From: JBJGXI01 sp045635475
GTDB lineage: Bacteria > Bacillota > Bacilli > Bacillales > Amphibacillaceae
NCBI RefSeq assembly: GCF_045635475.1
Contig: NZ_JBJGXI010000003.1
Span: 62,001-126,000 of the forward strand
Reading direction: 5' to 3'
DNA: 64,000 nt
The notes under the pieces are model-generated. The model was not told the DNA's origin, did no database searches, and saw only the letters and a program-made list of their open reading frames with translations. How positions within the stretch are numbered: the first letter of the stretch is position 1; the number at the start of each line of letters is the position of its first letter. A program made the translations under genes and the position numbers. This document shows, one piece after another, positions 1 through 8,335 of this stretch.

Positions 1-1041
1 CTTCAACTCATTCGTTAAGACTTGAATCCCGGAGACATCGTGCAAAACACCAACACTACCTTTTAATTTACCTTCTACAATAATCGGAGAAACATTAACA
101 ATTACATCTTTATTTTGCGGTCCTACCTTCATACGCACACCTTTGACAGCTCTGCGCGATTGTAACACCCGCATATGCATGCTATCTCCCTCAGAAATAT
201 CAACGGTCGCTGGTTTTCCGATCACCTCTTGCTTCGTTAATCCAGTAAGGTTTGTATAGGCAGGGTTGATCATAATCCCTTTACCTTGTTCATCAACGAC
301 AGAAATGGCCTCTTCTGAAGATTCGAAAATAGCTTCAAGCATTTTTTTAACTTCATTTAGGCCGCTTATTCTTTCAGCTACTTCAACAACCTCTGAAACT
401 TCTCGAAATATAGCAAACGCACCTTTTAAGTTATATTCTCCATCGATAATCGGACTGATTGTTGATACAATTGGTTTTCCATTGCCCAGGGTTAGCTCGT
501 AATTAATTACACTCTTCCTTGAACGCAACACCTGTGGAAATCTAGACTCTTCGATTAGAGATCGAATTGGCTTTTTTACTAATTGTTGTTTTTCTATTCC
601 TATGATTTCGGCTGCTCTCTGGTTAACAAACTTAACAGATTCATCAATATCTACTACGATTAATCCTTCGTGAATGTTGCTTAGTATTAATGCTTGATAA
701 AAGGCTTGTTGTTGTAATTCCTCTGTTTCAGCCAGCATTTCTCCATAAGATGTAGCATTCACTTGTGTAATTACAGTAGTATTGTCTAATAGCTCCTCGA
801 GCAAATTCTCATATAATTCTGATGATCCTGTTGTTTCAAAAACAAGATCAATCTTTTCACTTAATATTTCTCGCCAATCTTTCGTAGTAAAGATAGCGTG
901 TCTGCTGGCCATTTGGATACCAGGTGCATCTAGATCCTGATCAATAACGGCAACAATATGTATGTGTTTCAATGTTAGCAGTAATTTAAGTAATGCATTG
1001 CCTTGTTGACCTGCACCAATGATAGCAATTCGCTTCATCAT
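1..1041 (-). CDS. bkdR: BkdR-like sigma-54-dependent activator, N-terminal part (cut by window edge)
   Basis: Partial gene: 347 codons from an ATG with a GAGG ribosome site about 9 nt upstream, running off the left edge. The N-terminus has a dinucleotide-fold-like glycine motif (IGAGQQGNALLKLL). Two PAS-like sensor domains follow, at roughly residues 120-240 and 240-345. The AAA+ and helix-turn-helix domains expected of a sigma-54 activator lie outside the window, so the class is inferred from the PAS architecture and from the adjacent yqzF, which sits next to bkdR in B. subtilis. There BkdR activates branched-chain keto-acid degradation genes. It is transcribed divergently from yqzF. Confidence 0.75.
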   Translation of the reverse strand, partial: MMKRIAIIGAGQQGNALLKLLLTLKHIHIVAVIDQDLDAPGIQMASRHAIFTTKDWREILSEKIDLVFETTGSSELYENLLEELLDNTTVITQVNATSYGEMLAETEELQQQAFYQALILSNIHEGLIVVDIDESVKFVNQRAAEIIGIEKQQLVKKPIRSLIEESRFPQVLRSRKSVINYELTLGNGKPIVSTISPIIDGEYNLKGAFAIFREVSEVVEVAERISGLNEVKKMLEAIFESSEEAISVVDEQGKGIMINPAYTNLTGLTKQEVIGKPATVDISEGDSMHMRVLQSRRAVKGVRMKVGPQNKDVIVNVSPIIVEGKLKGSVGVLHDVSGIQVLTNELK

Positions 1042-1172
1042 ATAACCACGCCTCTGCATTTTTTTGCATACTATCATTTTAGACTTTCCTGCATAATTTA
1101 GCAAGGTTATTTCGTTTGATAGTCGAACATGCTATACTACTTCCATAGAGAGAATAACGAAGGAGTATAACC

Positions 1173-1406
1173 ATGCGTATTGTTGCCTTATTCACCTTAG
1201 TAATACCCGGAATACTCGCTACACTTGGTGTTAAACTAATGAGAGATTCCTTATTTGGCGTTTTGTTCCCTATTTTCTTTCACGTCGGCATCCAATTTGT
1301 AGCTGGACTTATATTTTTTGTCGCAGGCCTTATTTTTATTGGTGGTTTTATTTTGCACCGAGATCGAAAAAGAAATTTAACAAAAGGGCGATTTAATCGA
1401 AAATAA
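1173..1406 (+). CDS. yqzF: YqzF-like small membrane protein (DUF2627)
   Basis: This 77-residue protein starts at an ATG with a good AAGGAG site 7-8 nt upstream. It has two hydrophobic segments (about residues 3-22 and 30-58) and a basic tail ending RKRNLTKGRFNRK. Length, composition and position beside bkdR match the uncharacterised YqzF/DUF2627 family of Bacillaceae. The function is unknown. It is divergent from bkdR and is followed by a dispersed repeat and a terminator. Confidence 0.8.
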   Translation: MRIVALFTLVIPGILATLGVKLMRDSLFGVLFPIFFHVGIQFVAGLIFFVAGLIFIGGFILHRDRKRNLTKGRFNRK

Positions 1407-1410
1407 TATA

Positions 1411-1738
1411 AAGCATAGAACAAAAGCGCAAGCGCCCCTTTAGCGACGTATGGACTGGACTGAACCGTAGGACCAGAGTAGGCTTCGAAGCTTTACCTCG
1501 CACGAAGAAAATTGTTCTATATTTTCGATGGAGTAAGGAAACATGCCCCTGCATAAGGGGTATGTCGACTTTGGACGACAAGTCCGCTTTTAGTCGACCT
1601 TCAATAAAACCTGAACCGATGTTGACTTATCGTACGGAGGCGGGTGTTGTCTCACTACAGCTTTAGCGCTGGAGCTGGATGTGGCTAAATAACTTAGTAA
1701 GATATCCACTGTTGTTTAATTTTATAATTCCCTAGACA
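1411..1738. repeat. Dispersed intergenic repeat, long copy (R1)
   Basis: Non-coding stretch of about 330 bp, richer in GC than its surroundings. It contains blocks that recur elsewhere in the window: GCGCAAGCGCCC, AGCGACGTATGGACTGG, GGACGACAAGTCC, TTGACTTATCGTACGGAGG and GCGCTGGAGCTGGATGTGGC. The last 115 bp or so are nearly identical to 53.91-54.03 kb. A short minus-strand reading frame inside it (62 codons) is not a credible gene. Confidence 0.8.
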
Positions 1739-1739
1739 A

Positions 1740-1783
1740 CAAAAAAGCTTGTGGTAATCTTTCATAACTCAAGCTTTTTTTGT
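1740..1783 (+). terminator. Rho-independent terminator
   Basis: Inverted repeat AAAAAAGCTTG / CAAGCTTTTTTT enclosing about 20 nt, with T-runs on both sides, so it could act in either direction. It lies between yqzF with its repeat and the NUDIX gene. Confidence 0.7.
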
Positions 1784-1859
1784 ATCCCTACTGCCTGCTT
1801 TTCAAGTAATTATACACCGGCAATGATGCCAGAGTACCTATCTACCAGTTCCTTTGAGT

Positions 1860-2309
1860 TCATTTATTACATTTAATGTATTGCTCTATAAATCCTCTAT
1901 ACTCATCAGTTAATTTATCAGGCAAGCTATTTATTGAAAAGTACTGCATTTTTTCCGATTCACTATAATCTATCTTCATATCTCCACTTATATCCTTAGT
2001 ATAATAAACAGCTGTCACCGAATATAATTCATCACCATTTGAAACTCTAAAATAATAGTCAGCACCCGAGAATACACTAAGTAATCTTAAATTTTTAACT
2101 ATTAATCCTGTTTCCTCAAATACCTCTCTTTTTGCTACTTCTTCAAAACTTTCTCCTAAATCCATTAAACCACCTGGTAATCCCCAGTTCCCATCTTTCC
2201 TTTTTTGCAACAATACTTGGTTTTGTTCATTTAAAATAATAACAACAGAACCTGGTAAAATAATTGGTCTACTACCAACATAGCGCCTAAGATATTTATA
2301 GTACTCCAT
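1860..2309 (-). CDS. NUDIX hydrolase
   Basis: This 149-residue protein has a complete NUDIX box: GGLMDLGESF at about residues 65-74, then the REVFEETGL helix at about residues 83-91, with the catalytic glutamates in place. Family members hydrolyse nucleoside diphosphates linked to another moiety; the substrate cannot be told from sequence. The start is an ATG after GGAGGAACAAA. It is a single-gene unit with no equivalent at this position in the B. subtilis order, so it may be a local insertion. Confidence 0.88.
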   Translation of the reverse strand: MEYYKYLRRYVGSRPIILPGSVVIILNEQNQVLLQKRKDGNWGLPGGLMDLGESFEEVAKREVFEETGLIVKNLRLLSVFSGADYYFRVSNGDELYSVTAVYYTKDISGDMKIDYSESEKMQYFSINSLPDKLTDEYRGFIEQYIKCNK

Positions 2310-2404
2310 TTTGTTCCTCCAAAAGGTTGATTTCCAACAATAATATTTACTTTGTATAACTATATTTTACCATAATAATATTGCCTGCATTTTCTAAAGA
2401 ATAC

Positions 2405-2475
2405 CACTAAAATAGCACCCTTTATAAGCACGACGATATTATTCGTCAATGATAATAGGATGCTATTTCCTCTTC
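2405..2475 (-). terminator. Hairpin, possible terminator
   Basis: An outer inverted repeat (AAATAGCA / TGCTATTT) encloses an inner one (CGACGATATTATTCGTC). It lies after the aspartokinase remnant and the small membrane ORF on the minus strand. Only a short T-run follows, so termination is plausible but not certain. Confidence 0.45.
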
Positions 2476-2495
2476 TACATTTCAATTCTCATGTT

Positions 2496-2690
2496 GATTT
2501 GCTTTCTTTTCATCCACTGCTTTAACTCTATTTCCGAACATTATTGATACTTCTCATGATCCTTAGTTAACGATCTAAGCTGATGCCTTTTTTTGAAAAA
2601 GTCTCGATTGCTTTGTGTGCAACACCACTGAACTATCCATGCCCTCACCAACAACCATGACGAGACATAAATAACGATTATTACTACCGT
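2496..2690 (-). pseudogene. Decayed 3' fragment of an aspartokinase gene
   Basis: About 195 bp align with the 3' part of the intact aspartokinase gene downstream (about 3210-3415), including a 41-bp perfect match (2632-2672 against 3344-3384). The fragment carries substitutions, small gaps and stop codons and has no open frame. It corresponds to the C-terminal ACT-domain coding region. It is best read as the remains of a tandem duplication or a partial recombination copy. Confidence 0.85.
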
Positions 2691-2697
2691 ATCTTAT

Positions 2698-2937
2698 TTA
2701 TGCTTGTGAATTAATGCAAAAGAAATAATATTCATTACTTTTTTCTTTATCTACGGAAAAAACCGATATATCTTCTTCCTCCTCGACAATACCCAGATGT
2801 TCTTTTATTATTCTTAGTTCATCTATAATTGTCTTAGTATTCACCCAAGCAGCAATTGAGCAAAAAATAGCACCAATTACGATAATAGCAATGATAATTC
2901 CGATTACAACCCTCTCCCTTTGTATAAGTTGTTTCAC
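2698..2937 (-). CDS. Small single-pass membrane protein, unknown
   Basis: Seventy-nine residues from a GTG start. There is one strong hydrophobic segment at about residues 12-32 (VVIGIIIAIIVIGAIFC), then a charged region that could form a short coiled coil (IIDELRIIKEHLGIVEEEE). The ribosome site is weak. It sits between an aspartokinase and a decayed aspartokinase fragment, so it could be a newcomer or a chance frame. No family is recognised beyond a general likeness to small Bacillus membrane proteins of this layout. Confidence 0.45.
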   Translation of the reverse strand: MKQLIQRERVVIGIIIAIIVIGAIFCSIAAWVNTKTIIDELRIIKEHLGIVEEEEDISVFSVDKEKSNEYYFFCINSQA

Positions 2938-3077
2938 TAATGTACCACGTTACTTAAATCGCGAATATTTTTAATAATTTTTTTTAAGCGTAACATAATT
3001 ATCTGAATTTAACATTCAATTCCCTCAATATCCCAATTAAACGTATGACCTATAATTATTGAATGTTTCTAATCAAT

Positions 3078-3123
3078 AATAAAAAGCATGCGAATCTTGT
3101 TATGGATTCACATGCTTTTTAAA
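3078..3123 (-). terminator. Terminator of the aspartokinase gene
   Basis: Stem AAAAAGCATGTGAATC / GATTCGCATGCTTTTT (one mismatch) followed by T residues on the minus strand, about 60 nt past the stop codon at 3182. Confidence 0.85.
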
Positions 3124-3181
3124 GTTATTTCTTATGAAACCTTATGAAACTATACAAACTTCTTAATCAAAACAGACATCT

Positions 3182-4528
3182 TTATTCAAAAAACGCACGA
3201 TACAGGCTTTGAACTGCTTTCTTTTCATCTGCTGCTTTAATTCCAAACATCATCGATACTTCTGATGATCCCTGGTTGATCATTTCTAAGTTAATTCCAT
3301 TTTTCGAGAAAGCCTCTGTTGCTTTATGAGCCACACCGACTGTACTATCCATGCCCTCACCAACAACCATGACGAGACATAAATCACGTTCAATGTATAC
3401 AGTATCCGGCTTTAATTCTTCCTTAATACGTTGCATAATTTTCTCTTCTTTTGCTGGGGTTAGCTGACTTTCTCGGATGATAACAGAAATATCATCAATC
3501 CCTGATGGTGTGTGTTCAAAGGAAATATGCTCGTCTTCTAAAATATTCAACAAGCGACGCCCAAAGCCTAGCTCCCTATTCATTAAATATTTACCTACAT
3601 AAAGACTAACGAATCCTGAATCACTTGCAATCCCTACAACCGGGTTATCACCTGTCTCTTTTTGTGCGACAATGATCGTTCCTAATCCATTCGGGTTGTT
3701 TGTATTCTTTATACAAACCGGGATACTTGCTTTAAACGCAGGTATTAATGCTTCATCATGGAAAACGGTAAAACCTGCATAGGAAAGCTCTCGCATTTCT
3801 TTGTAGGTTAGAGCTGTAATCTCTTTTGGATTATCAACAATTGTTGGATTGACACAAAATACAGAATCTACATCAGTAAAGTTCTCATAAATGTCAGCTT
3901 GTAAGCCTGCTGCTACAATTGATCCAGTGATATCAGAACCACCACGTGAAAATGTTACTAACTTTCCATCCTTTGTATAACCAAAAAATCCTGGAATTAC
4001 TACGATTTCTTTACGTTCTCTTATTTTATACAGCTGTTCAAAGCTTTCCTCTTCAATTTGCGCACTGCCAGGCTCATCACTAACAATAATGCCTGCTTCC
4101 TTTGGATTTAAGTAAGTCGCGTCTATACCAATCGATTGTAAATATGCGCTTAACACTTTAGCAAGGGAATCCTCGCCAATTGCCTTAATGGCATCAATTT
4201 TGAATTCATTTTCATAGTCTTTAGATAAAACAAGCTCAACCTCTTGTTCAATTTCCAATAATATTTGATCAGATAATTGCAATTCTTGCGTAATCGATTT
4301 AAAACGATCAATTACATTTTCTAAAGGGATTTGATATGATTCTCCACGAATGTACGCTTCCCCAAGCGCAATTAACATGTCGGTTACCTTCGTATCATCA
4401 CCGCTTCTTTTTCCAGGGGCAGATACAACAACTGCTCTGCGGTCTGGATCAGACTTAATAATATCGGCAACCTTTCTTAATTGACTTGCACTTGCGACTG
4501 AACTTCCACCAAACTTTGCTACTTTCAT
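3182..4528 (-). CDS. yclM: Aspartokinase, class III type (YclM/ThrD-like)
   Basis: A 448-residue aspartate kinase, catalysing the first step towards lysine, threonine, methionine and diaminopimelate. KFGGSSV at residues 4-10 is the kinase signature, SRGGSDITGS is the substrate/nucleotide region, and tandem ACT domains occupy the last 150 residues or so. Length and N-terminus match the monofunctional YclM type rather than the alpha/beta LysC type with internal start. The start is an ATG after GGGGAG. The leader is only about 70 nt, too short for a lysine riboswitch, and none is seen. A decayed copy of its 3' end lies downstream at 2.5 kb. Confidence 0.9.
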   Translation of the reverse strand: MKVAKFGGSSVASASQLRKVADIIKSDPDRRAVVVSAPGKRSGDDTKVTDMLIALGEAYIRGESYQIPLENVIDRFKSITQELQLSDQILLEIEQEVELVLSKDYENEFKIDAIKAIGEDSLAKVLSAYLQSIGIDATYLNPKEAGIIVSDEPGSAQIEEESFEQLYKIRERKEIVVIPGFFGYTKDGKLVTFSRGGSDITGSIVAAGLQADIYENFTDVDSVFCVNPTIVDNPKEITALTYKEMRELSYAGFTVFHDEALIPAFKASIPVCIKNTNNPNGLGTIIVAQKETGDNPVVGIASDSGFVSLYVGKYLMNRELGFGRRLLNILEDEHISFEHTPSGIDDISVIIRESQLTPAKEEKIMQRIKEELKPDTVYIERDLCLVMVVGEGMDSTVGVAHKATEAFSKNGINLEMINQGSSEVSMMFGIKAADEKKAVQSLYRAFFE

Positions 4529-4599
4529 TTAAATCTCCCCACTTAACTTTTTGTAATCTGTCTAATTCAAAATAATAACACACTTTGTAAGCAATTGTT

Positions 4600-4638
4600 A
4601 TAGAAAAGACCTTGATTTAATATCAAGGTCTTTAAAAT
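4600..4638 (-). terminator. Terminator of the LysM-CAP gene
   Basis: Stem AAAGACCTTGAT / ATCAAGGTCTTT with a T-rich flank, just past the stop at 4639. Confidence 0.85.
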
Positions 4639-5232
4639 TTATTTCGTGATAAACATTTGCGTCCAATAGTTACCATCTTTTACATACCCTACGCCAATAT
4701 GGGTGTAGCTTCCCAATATATTTTTTCGATGGCCTGGGCTATTCATCCATGCTCGAACAACTTCTTGTGGGGTACGTTGACCTCTTGCAATATTTTCTGC
4801 AGCACTCCTATAGTTGACACCAAAGTTTTGCATCATCGTAAACGGTGAACCATAGGTTGGACTATTGTGAGAGAAATATCCTTTATCATGCATATCTTGT
4901 GATTTATATCTCGCGACACGTGACAGCTCCCAATCTGGTGTTAGTGCAGGTAGACCTTGTTTCGCTCGTTCTTGATTCGTCAATTGAATGACTTGATGCT
5001 CAATTTGCTTAGCCGAATCAATGTTAGGAATGTTTAATTTCTGCTTTGGATAAATCAAATTTGGATTTTTCACCTGCGGATTAGCCTCAATAATTTCCGT
5101 TACTCCAATTTGGTAACGAACCGCGATTTTCCACATGCTGTCTCCGGGTTGAACGGTGTACGAACCTTGTGCCGATACGGACAATGGAACTGCAATAAAT
5201 AAAAACAAAGCTAAGTATAGAATTTTTTTCAA
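4639..5232 (-). CDS. Secreted LysM-CAP (SCP-like) domain protein
   Basis: 197 residues starting at TTG with an AGGAGGGA site. A signal peptide covers residues 1-22 (cleavage near VSAQG). One LysM peptidoglycan-binding domain follows at about residues 25-69 (YTVQPGDSMWKIAVRY), then a C-terminal CAP/SCP domain (about 80-195) with the conserved Asn-Gln-Glu-Arg, SHNSP and GHRKNIL elements. This matches YkwD-type and spore-coat-associated proteins of Bacilli. CAP domains in bacteria have no settled activity. It is monocistronic, next to spo0A, and a cell-wall or spore-surface role is inferred. Confidence 0.87.
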   Translation of the reverse strand: MKKILYLALFLFIAVPLSVSAQGSYTVQPGDSMWKIAVRYQIGVTEIIEANPQVKNPNLIYPKQKLNIPNIDSAKQIEHQVIQLTNQERAKQGLPALTPDWELSRVARYKSQDMHDKGYFSHNSPTYGSPFTMMQNFGVNYRSAAENIARGQRTPQEVVRAWMNSPGHRKNILGSYTHIGVGYVKDGNYWTQMFITK

Positions 5233-5287
5233 GTGATGTTCCCTCCTTTTAGTAATAAATTTCCTCTAAAGTGAAGGTTTTATGCAC

Positions 5288-5332
5288 ACGAAAAATCCCT
5301 TTAATCATTTTGTTTATGATCAAAGGGATTTG
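5288..5332 (-). terminator. Terminator of spo0A
   Basis: Stem AAATCCCTTT(A)ATCAT / ATGATCAAAGGGATTT just past the spo0A stop codon, with T-rich sequence on the minus-strand 3' side. Confidence 0.85.
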
Positions 5333-5340
5333 AATTTTGT

Positions 5341-6123
5341 TTAACTAGCACGATTCTCTAAACGCAAGCGATCAGCGACCATCGCGATAAATTCACTATT
5401 TGTAGGTTTTGCTTTTGAAACACTAACAGTATAACCGAATAAAGACGAAATTGAGTCCATGTTACCGCGGCTCCATGCTACCTCTATCGCATGACGTATG
5501 GCACGTTCCACACGTGAAGCGGTCGTGTTAAATTTTTTAGCGATATCAGGGTAAAGTACCTTTGTAATTGATCCAAGTAGTTCAATATCCTTATAAACCA
5601 TTGTAATTGCTTCTCTTAAGTACATGTAACCCTTAATGTGGGCCGGTACACCAATTTCATGTATAATATGCGTAATGCTTGTTTCTAGGTCTTTCTTCTT
5701 ATTATCTTTTGCTTTTGTTTTTAAAAGTTTTGAATCCATTCCAGAGTTAACACCATGCATTTGTCTGATTTGATCTGCTAAGTTACCTAAATCAAATGGT
5801 TTTAAAATAAAATAAGATGCACCAAGATCAACTGCTTTTTTAGTAACCTCTTCCTGTCCAAATGCAGTTAACATGATAACACTCGGAGATTTCTCTTTTT
5901 CAGATTCTCTTAATTTACCTAGAACAGCTAAACCATCCATGTGTGGCATGATAATATCAAGCACTAATACATCCGGATTTAAGTCCTCAAGCATCTCTAA
6001 ACATTCCTTACCATTATTAGCTGTCCCGATCACCTCTATATCGGCCTGGTCCTCAAAGAAATCTTCCATAAGTTGTATTAACTCTCGATTGTCATCAACT
6101 AAACATACCTTTACTTTTTCCAA
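5341..6123 (-). CDS. spo0A: Spo0A, sporulation master response regulator
   Basis: 260 residues, close to the 267 of B. subtilis. The N-terminal receiver domain has the acidic pair D10/D11, the phosphoacceptor D56 (VLVLDIIMPHMDG) and K108 (FILKPF). The C-terminal DNA-binding domain (about residues 145-260) contains the near-invariant segment FNTTASRVERAIRHAIEVAW, which binds 0A boxes. The start is TTG after AAGGAGG; B. subtilis uses GTG at this point, so a non-ATG start fits. It receives phosphate from the phosphorelay and switches genes for sporulation and transition state. Candidate 0A boxes lie upstream. Confidence 0.98.
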   Translation of the reverse strand: MEKVKVCLVDDNRELIQLMEDFFEDQADIEVIGTANNGKECLEMLEDLNPDVLVLDIIMPHMDGLAVLGKLRESEKEKSPSVIMLTAFGQEEVTKKAVDLGASYFILKPFDLGNLADQIRQMHGVNSGMDSKLLKTKAKDNKKKDLETSITHIIHEIGVPAHIKGYMYLREAITMVYKDIELLGSITKVLYPDIAKKFNTTASRVERAIRHAIEVAWSRGNMDSISSLFGYTVSVSKAKPTNSEFIAMVADRLRLENRAS

Positions 6124-6164
6124 AATTGTTCCTCCTTCACGTAGTCCTCATCTAGTTCCACATT

Positions 6165-6335
6165 ACATTTTCGACACAAGTTTTAAAATTCCTTCTTTTA
6201 ACGGAAAAACTTTTATTTTTTTTCGTTATGCTTTAATTTACTTATGTTTTCTCTTATTTTCGATATATACCGACAAAAATAAAGATATATTTGTCGAATA
6301 ATCTTTATTTTATTGTAACACAAAAGGAATTGACT
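6165..6335 (-). promoter_or_regulatory. spo0A control region with two 0A boxes and candidate promoters
   Basis: Exact 0A-box cores TTCGACA (6170-6176) and TGTCGAA (6292-6298) flank the leader. A sigma-A-like promoter reads TTTAGA, 17 nt, TACAAT on the minus strand near 6310-6340. A sigma-H-like candidate (AGGAATT upstream, CGAAAAT downstream) overlaps the 6170 box. The two-promoter, autoregulated design is known for B. subtilis spo0A; the exact elements here are inferred. Confidence 0.5.
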
Positions 6336-6388
6336 CTAAATAGCTACTAAGGTTAAGTGATCGACAAGTATGTTTTTGCCGCATTCAT

Positions 6389-6566
6389 CCTTAGACATAC
6401 TTGATCTTTCGATGAATTATTATGTATTTCTGTTATCCTTGAACCTACTCGATTAGATGCTAATCAGACATGTTTTTCCTATTTTCATCCTTAAACTTAC
6501 TCAATTAAATGCTAATCAGACATGCCTTTTCCTTCTTCATCCCTAAACTTACTCGATTAAATACTT
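6389..6566. repeat. 52-bp tandem direct repeat between spo0A and spoIVB
   Basis: Unit beginning CCTTRAACYTACTCRATTA and including ATGCTAATCAGACATG, with copies starting at 6437 and 6489 (52 bp apart), a partial third at 6541 and a more diverged one at 6389. The two full copies differ at roughly ten positions. There is no open frame and no spacer structure like a CRISPR. This is most of the 545-bp gap between spo0A and spoIVB. Confidence 0.85.
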
Positions 6567-6621
6567 TTAACGTTATCTATACTCCACCGCACCTCAGTTC
6601 CTAACTACCAACCTTCCCGCA

Positions 6622-6662
6622 AAAAAAACTCTTACCAATCATTAATTGGTAAGAGTTCGTTT
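6622..6662 (-). terminator. Terminator of spoIVB
   Basis: Perfect stem AACTCTTACCAAT / ATTGGTAAGAGTT followed by eight T residues on the minus strand. Confidence 0.9.
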
Positions 6663-6669
6663 TGTTCTG

Positions 6670-7959
6670 TTAGCTGGCTTTTTTATCGTTGCTTTTTTCA
6701 TAAATATCAATTCCAGCTTCATTCAGCATCCATTCGATGTGGACGCCGTATCCGGACGTTGGATCATTAACGAAAACGTGTGTAACTGCGCCGATTACCT
6801 TTCCATTTTGAATAATTGGGCTACCACTCATCCCTTGTACTATGCCACCAGTAGCATCGAGTAGTTCTGGATCGGTAATTTTCAGAATCATACCCTTTGT
6901 AGCAGGAAATTTCTGTGGCACACTGTTCACAATGTCGACGTCAAATTCCTCTACCTTGCTACCTTCTATAACAGTCAATATTTTTGCTGGTCCCTCTTTT
7001 ACTTCACTTGACAATGCAATTGGCATTGGCTCATTGAATTCACCGTTATTCAAATCTTTGTTGAGTTTACCAAACACACCAAATGGACTATTTTTTGTAA
7101 TCGTCCCAAGCTCTCCATCTGCTGTAGAGAACTCTGCATGTTTTTCTCCTGGTACGCCATTGTTTCCTTTTTCAATTGATTTTATTGAAGAATAAACAAT
7201 CGTGCCATCATTTATTTCAATTGGTTTTTTTGTATCCATATCAGAAATAACGTGACCTAAGGCTCCATATTTTTTAGACTTCGGATCGTAAAACGTCATT
7301 GTACCAATACCCGCGGCTGAATCGCGGATATATAATCCAATTTTATATTCATTTGTTTTTTCGTCCATTGTTGGCTTTAGCTTTGTTTCAAACGTTTCTT
7401 CGTTCCTTTTTATGGTAACATTTAACGCTTTTCCATCATCGCCGGCTTGTTCTACAAATGGAGCAACATCTTTCATGCTGCTAATATCTTTTCCATTAAT
7501 TTTAAGAATCGTGTCACCAACTTGGATATTCGCTTCTTCAGCTGGTGATTTCTTTCCATTTTTCGAATCGATAACATGATGACCTACGACTAACACACCT
7601 AGTGTTTGTAAGTTGACACCAATACTATGACCACTAGGTATCACTTTAAAATCATCAAGTATATCTACATTTACTTTTTTAATTGGAAGTCCAGCGAGTT
7701 CATATACAATCTCACTTTGCCCAGGACTAACCGTTGTAAATTCGGTATCACCTAAAGCTTGAATAACCTGATTATCATCCGTACTACTAACCGCAACACT
7801 TGTCCCTAGAGTCGGAACATCAATGTTGTCCTGATTGTGAAAAGTTGTAATTTGATTTGGGATTGATAAATAGGTCTGAAATGGTGTTAAAAATGGAATG
7901 CTAAGGAAAGCAACAAGGAGCATAATTCCTATTCCATTACGGATACTGTTAAATTTCAT
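6670..7959 (-). CDS. spoIVB: SpoIVB, sporulation signalling serine protease
   Basis: 429-residue S55-family protease. An N-terminal membrane anchor or signal segment lies at about residues 9-28. A PDZ domain follows at about residues 110-200 (VGDTILKINGKDISSM), and a C-terminal trypsin-like domain carries GHVISDMD (catalytic His) and GMSGSPIIQNGK (catalytic Ser). In B. subtilis the forespore secretes it into the intermembrane space, where it cleaves SpoIVFA and so releases pro-sigma-K processing. Its position between spo0A and recN is the conserved one. Confidence 0.96.
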   Translation of the reverse strand: MKFNSIRNGIGIMLLVAFLSIPFLTPFQTYLSIPNQITTFHNQDNIDVPTLGTSVAVSSTDDNQVIQALGDTEFTTVSPGQSEIVYELAGLPIKKVNVDILDDFKVIPSGHSIGVNLQTLGVLVVGHHVIDSKNGKKSPAEEANIQVGDTILKINGKDISSMKDVAPFVEQAGDDGKALNVTIKRNEETFETKLKPTMDEKTNEYKIGLYIRDSAAGIGTMTFYDPKSKKYGALGHVISDMDTKKPIEINDGTIVYSSIKSIEKGNNGVPGEKHAEFSTADGELGTITKNSPFGVFGKLNKDLNNGEFNEPMPIALSSEVKEGPAKILTVIEGSKVEEFDVDIVNSVPQKFPATKGMILKITDPELLDATGGIVQGMSGSPIIQNGKVIGAVTHVFVNDPTSGYGVHIEWMLNEAGIDIYEKSNDKKAS

Positions 7960-8099
7960 TCTTTCACTCTCCTCGTTCCTAACCCATATCTTTTTCTCTG
8001 TACTTCTAATTTGACCTTACATGCTAATTTTTAAACCCTGTAAAGATGAGAAAAAAGGGTTAATCTTTCCTAAACTGTATGCAATTAAAACGAAGGAAT

Positions 8100-8286
8100 A
8101 GTGAATAATCAAGAAAAGCGCAGAGCGTCGCTTAGAAACGTAGCGTCTGGAGCGAATCGACTGAGATAAAGGAATCATGCCCCGCAATGAGGCAGGTCGA
8201 CGTTGGACGACAAGTCCAACGTCGACCTGCCACAACACTTGAATCGATGATGACTTATCGTTAGGAGATTCGTGAAGTCGCCTAAT
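8100..8286. repeat. Dispersed intergenic repeat (R2)
   Basis: Between spoIVB and recN. It shares AAAGCGCAGAGCGTCGC, GGAGCGAATCGACTGAGATA, AAGGAATCATGCCC, TTGGACGACAAGTCC and TCGATGATGACTTATCG with the copies at 1.4 kb and 57.8 kb. An internal perfect palindrome (CAGGTCGACGTTGGAC / GTCCAACGTCGACCTG) forms a strong hairpin at about 8201-8235. The 73-codon frame running through it is not considered a gene. Confidence 0.8.
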
Positions 8287-8298
8287 TCTTATCTTATT

Positions 8299-8335
8299 AA
8301 AAACCCTTTGCCAACAGGTGGCAAAGGATTATTTC
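8299..8335 (-). terminator. Terminator of recN
   Basis: Stem CCTTTGCCA / TGGCAAAGG followed by GTTTTTAATAA on the minus strand, overlapping the end of recN. Confidence 0.85.

Noticed and set aside
4529..4600. Lysine riboswitch upstream of the aspartokinase
   Set aside because: The leader is only about 70 nt before the next gene's terminator and lacks the long multi-stem L-box structure.
6389..6566. CRISPR-like array
   Set aside because: Copies are contiguous and degenerate with no constant repeat plus variable spacer pattern, and no cas genes are nearby.
8017..8238. 73-codon minus-strand frame between spoIVB and recN
   Set aside because: It runs through the dispersed repeat and a long palindrome and has no family likeness.
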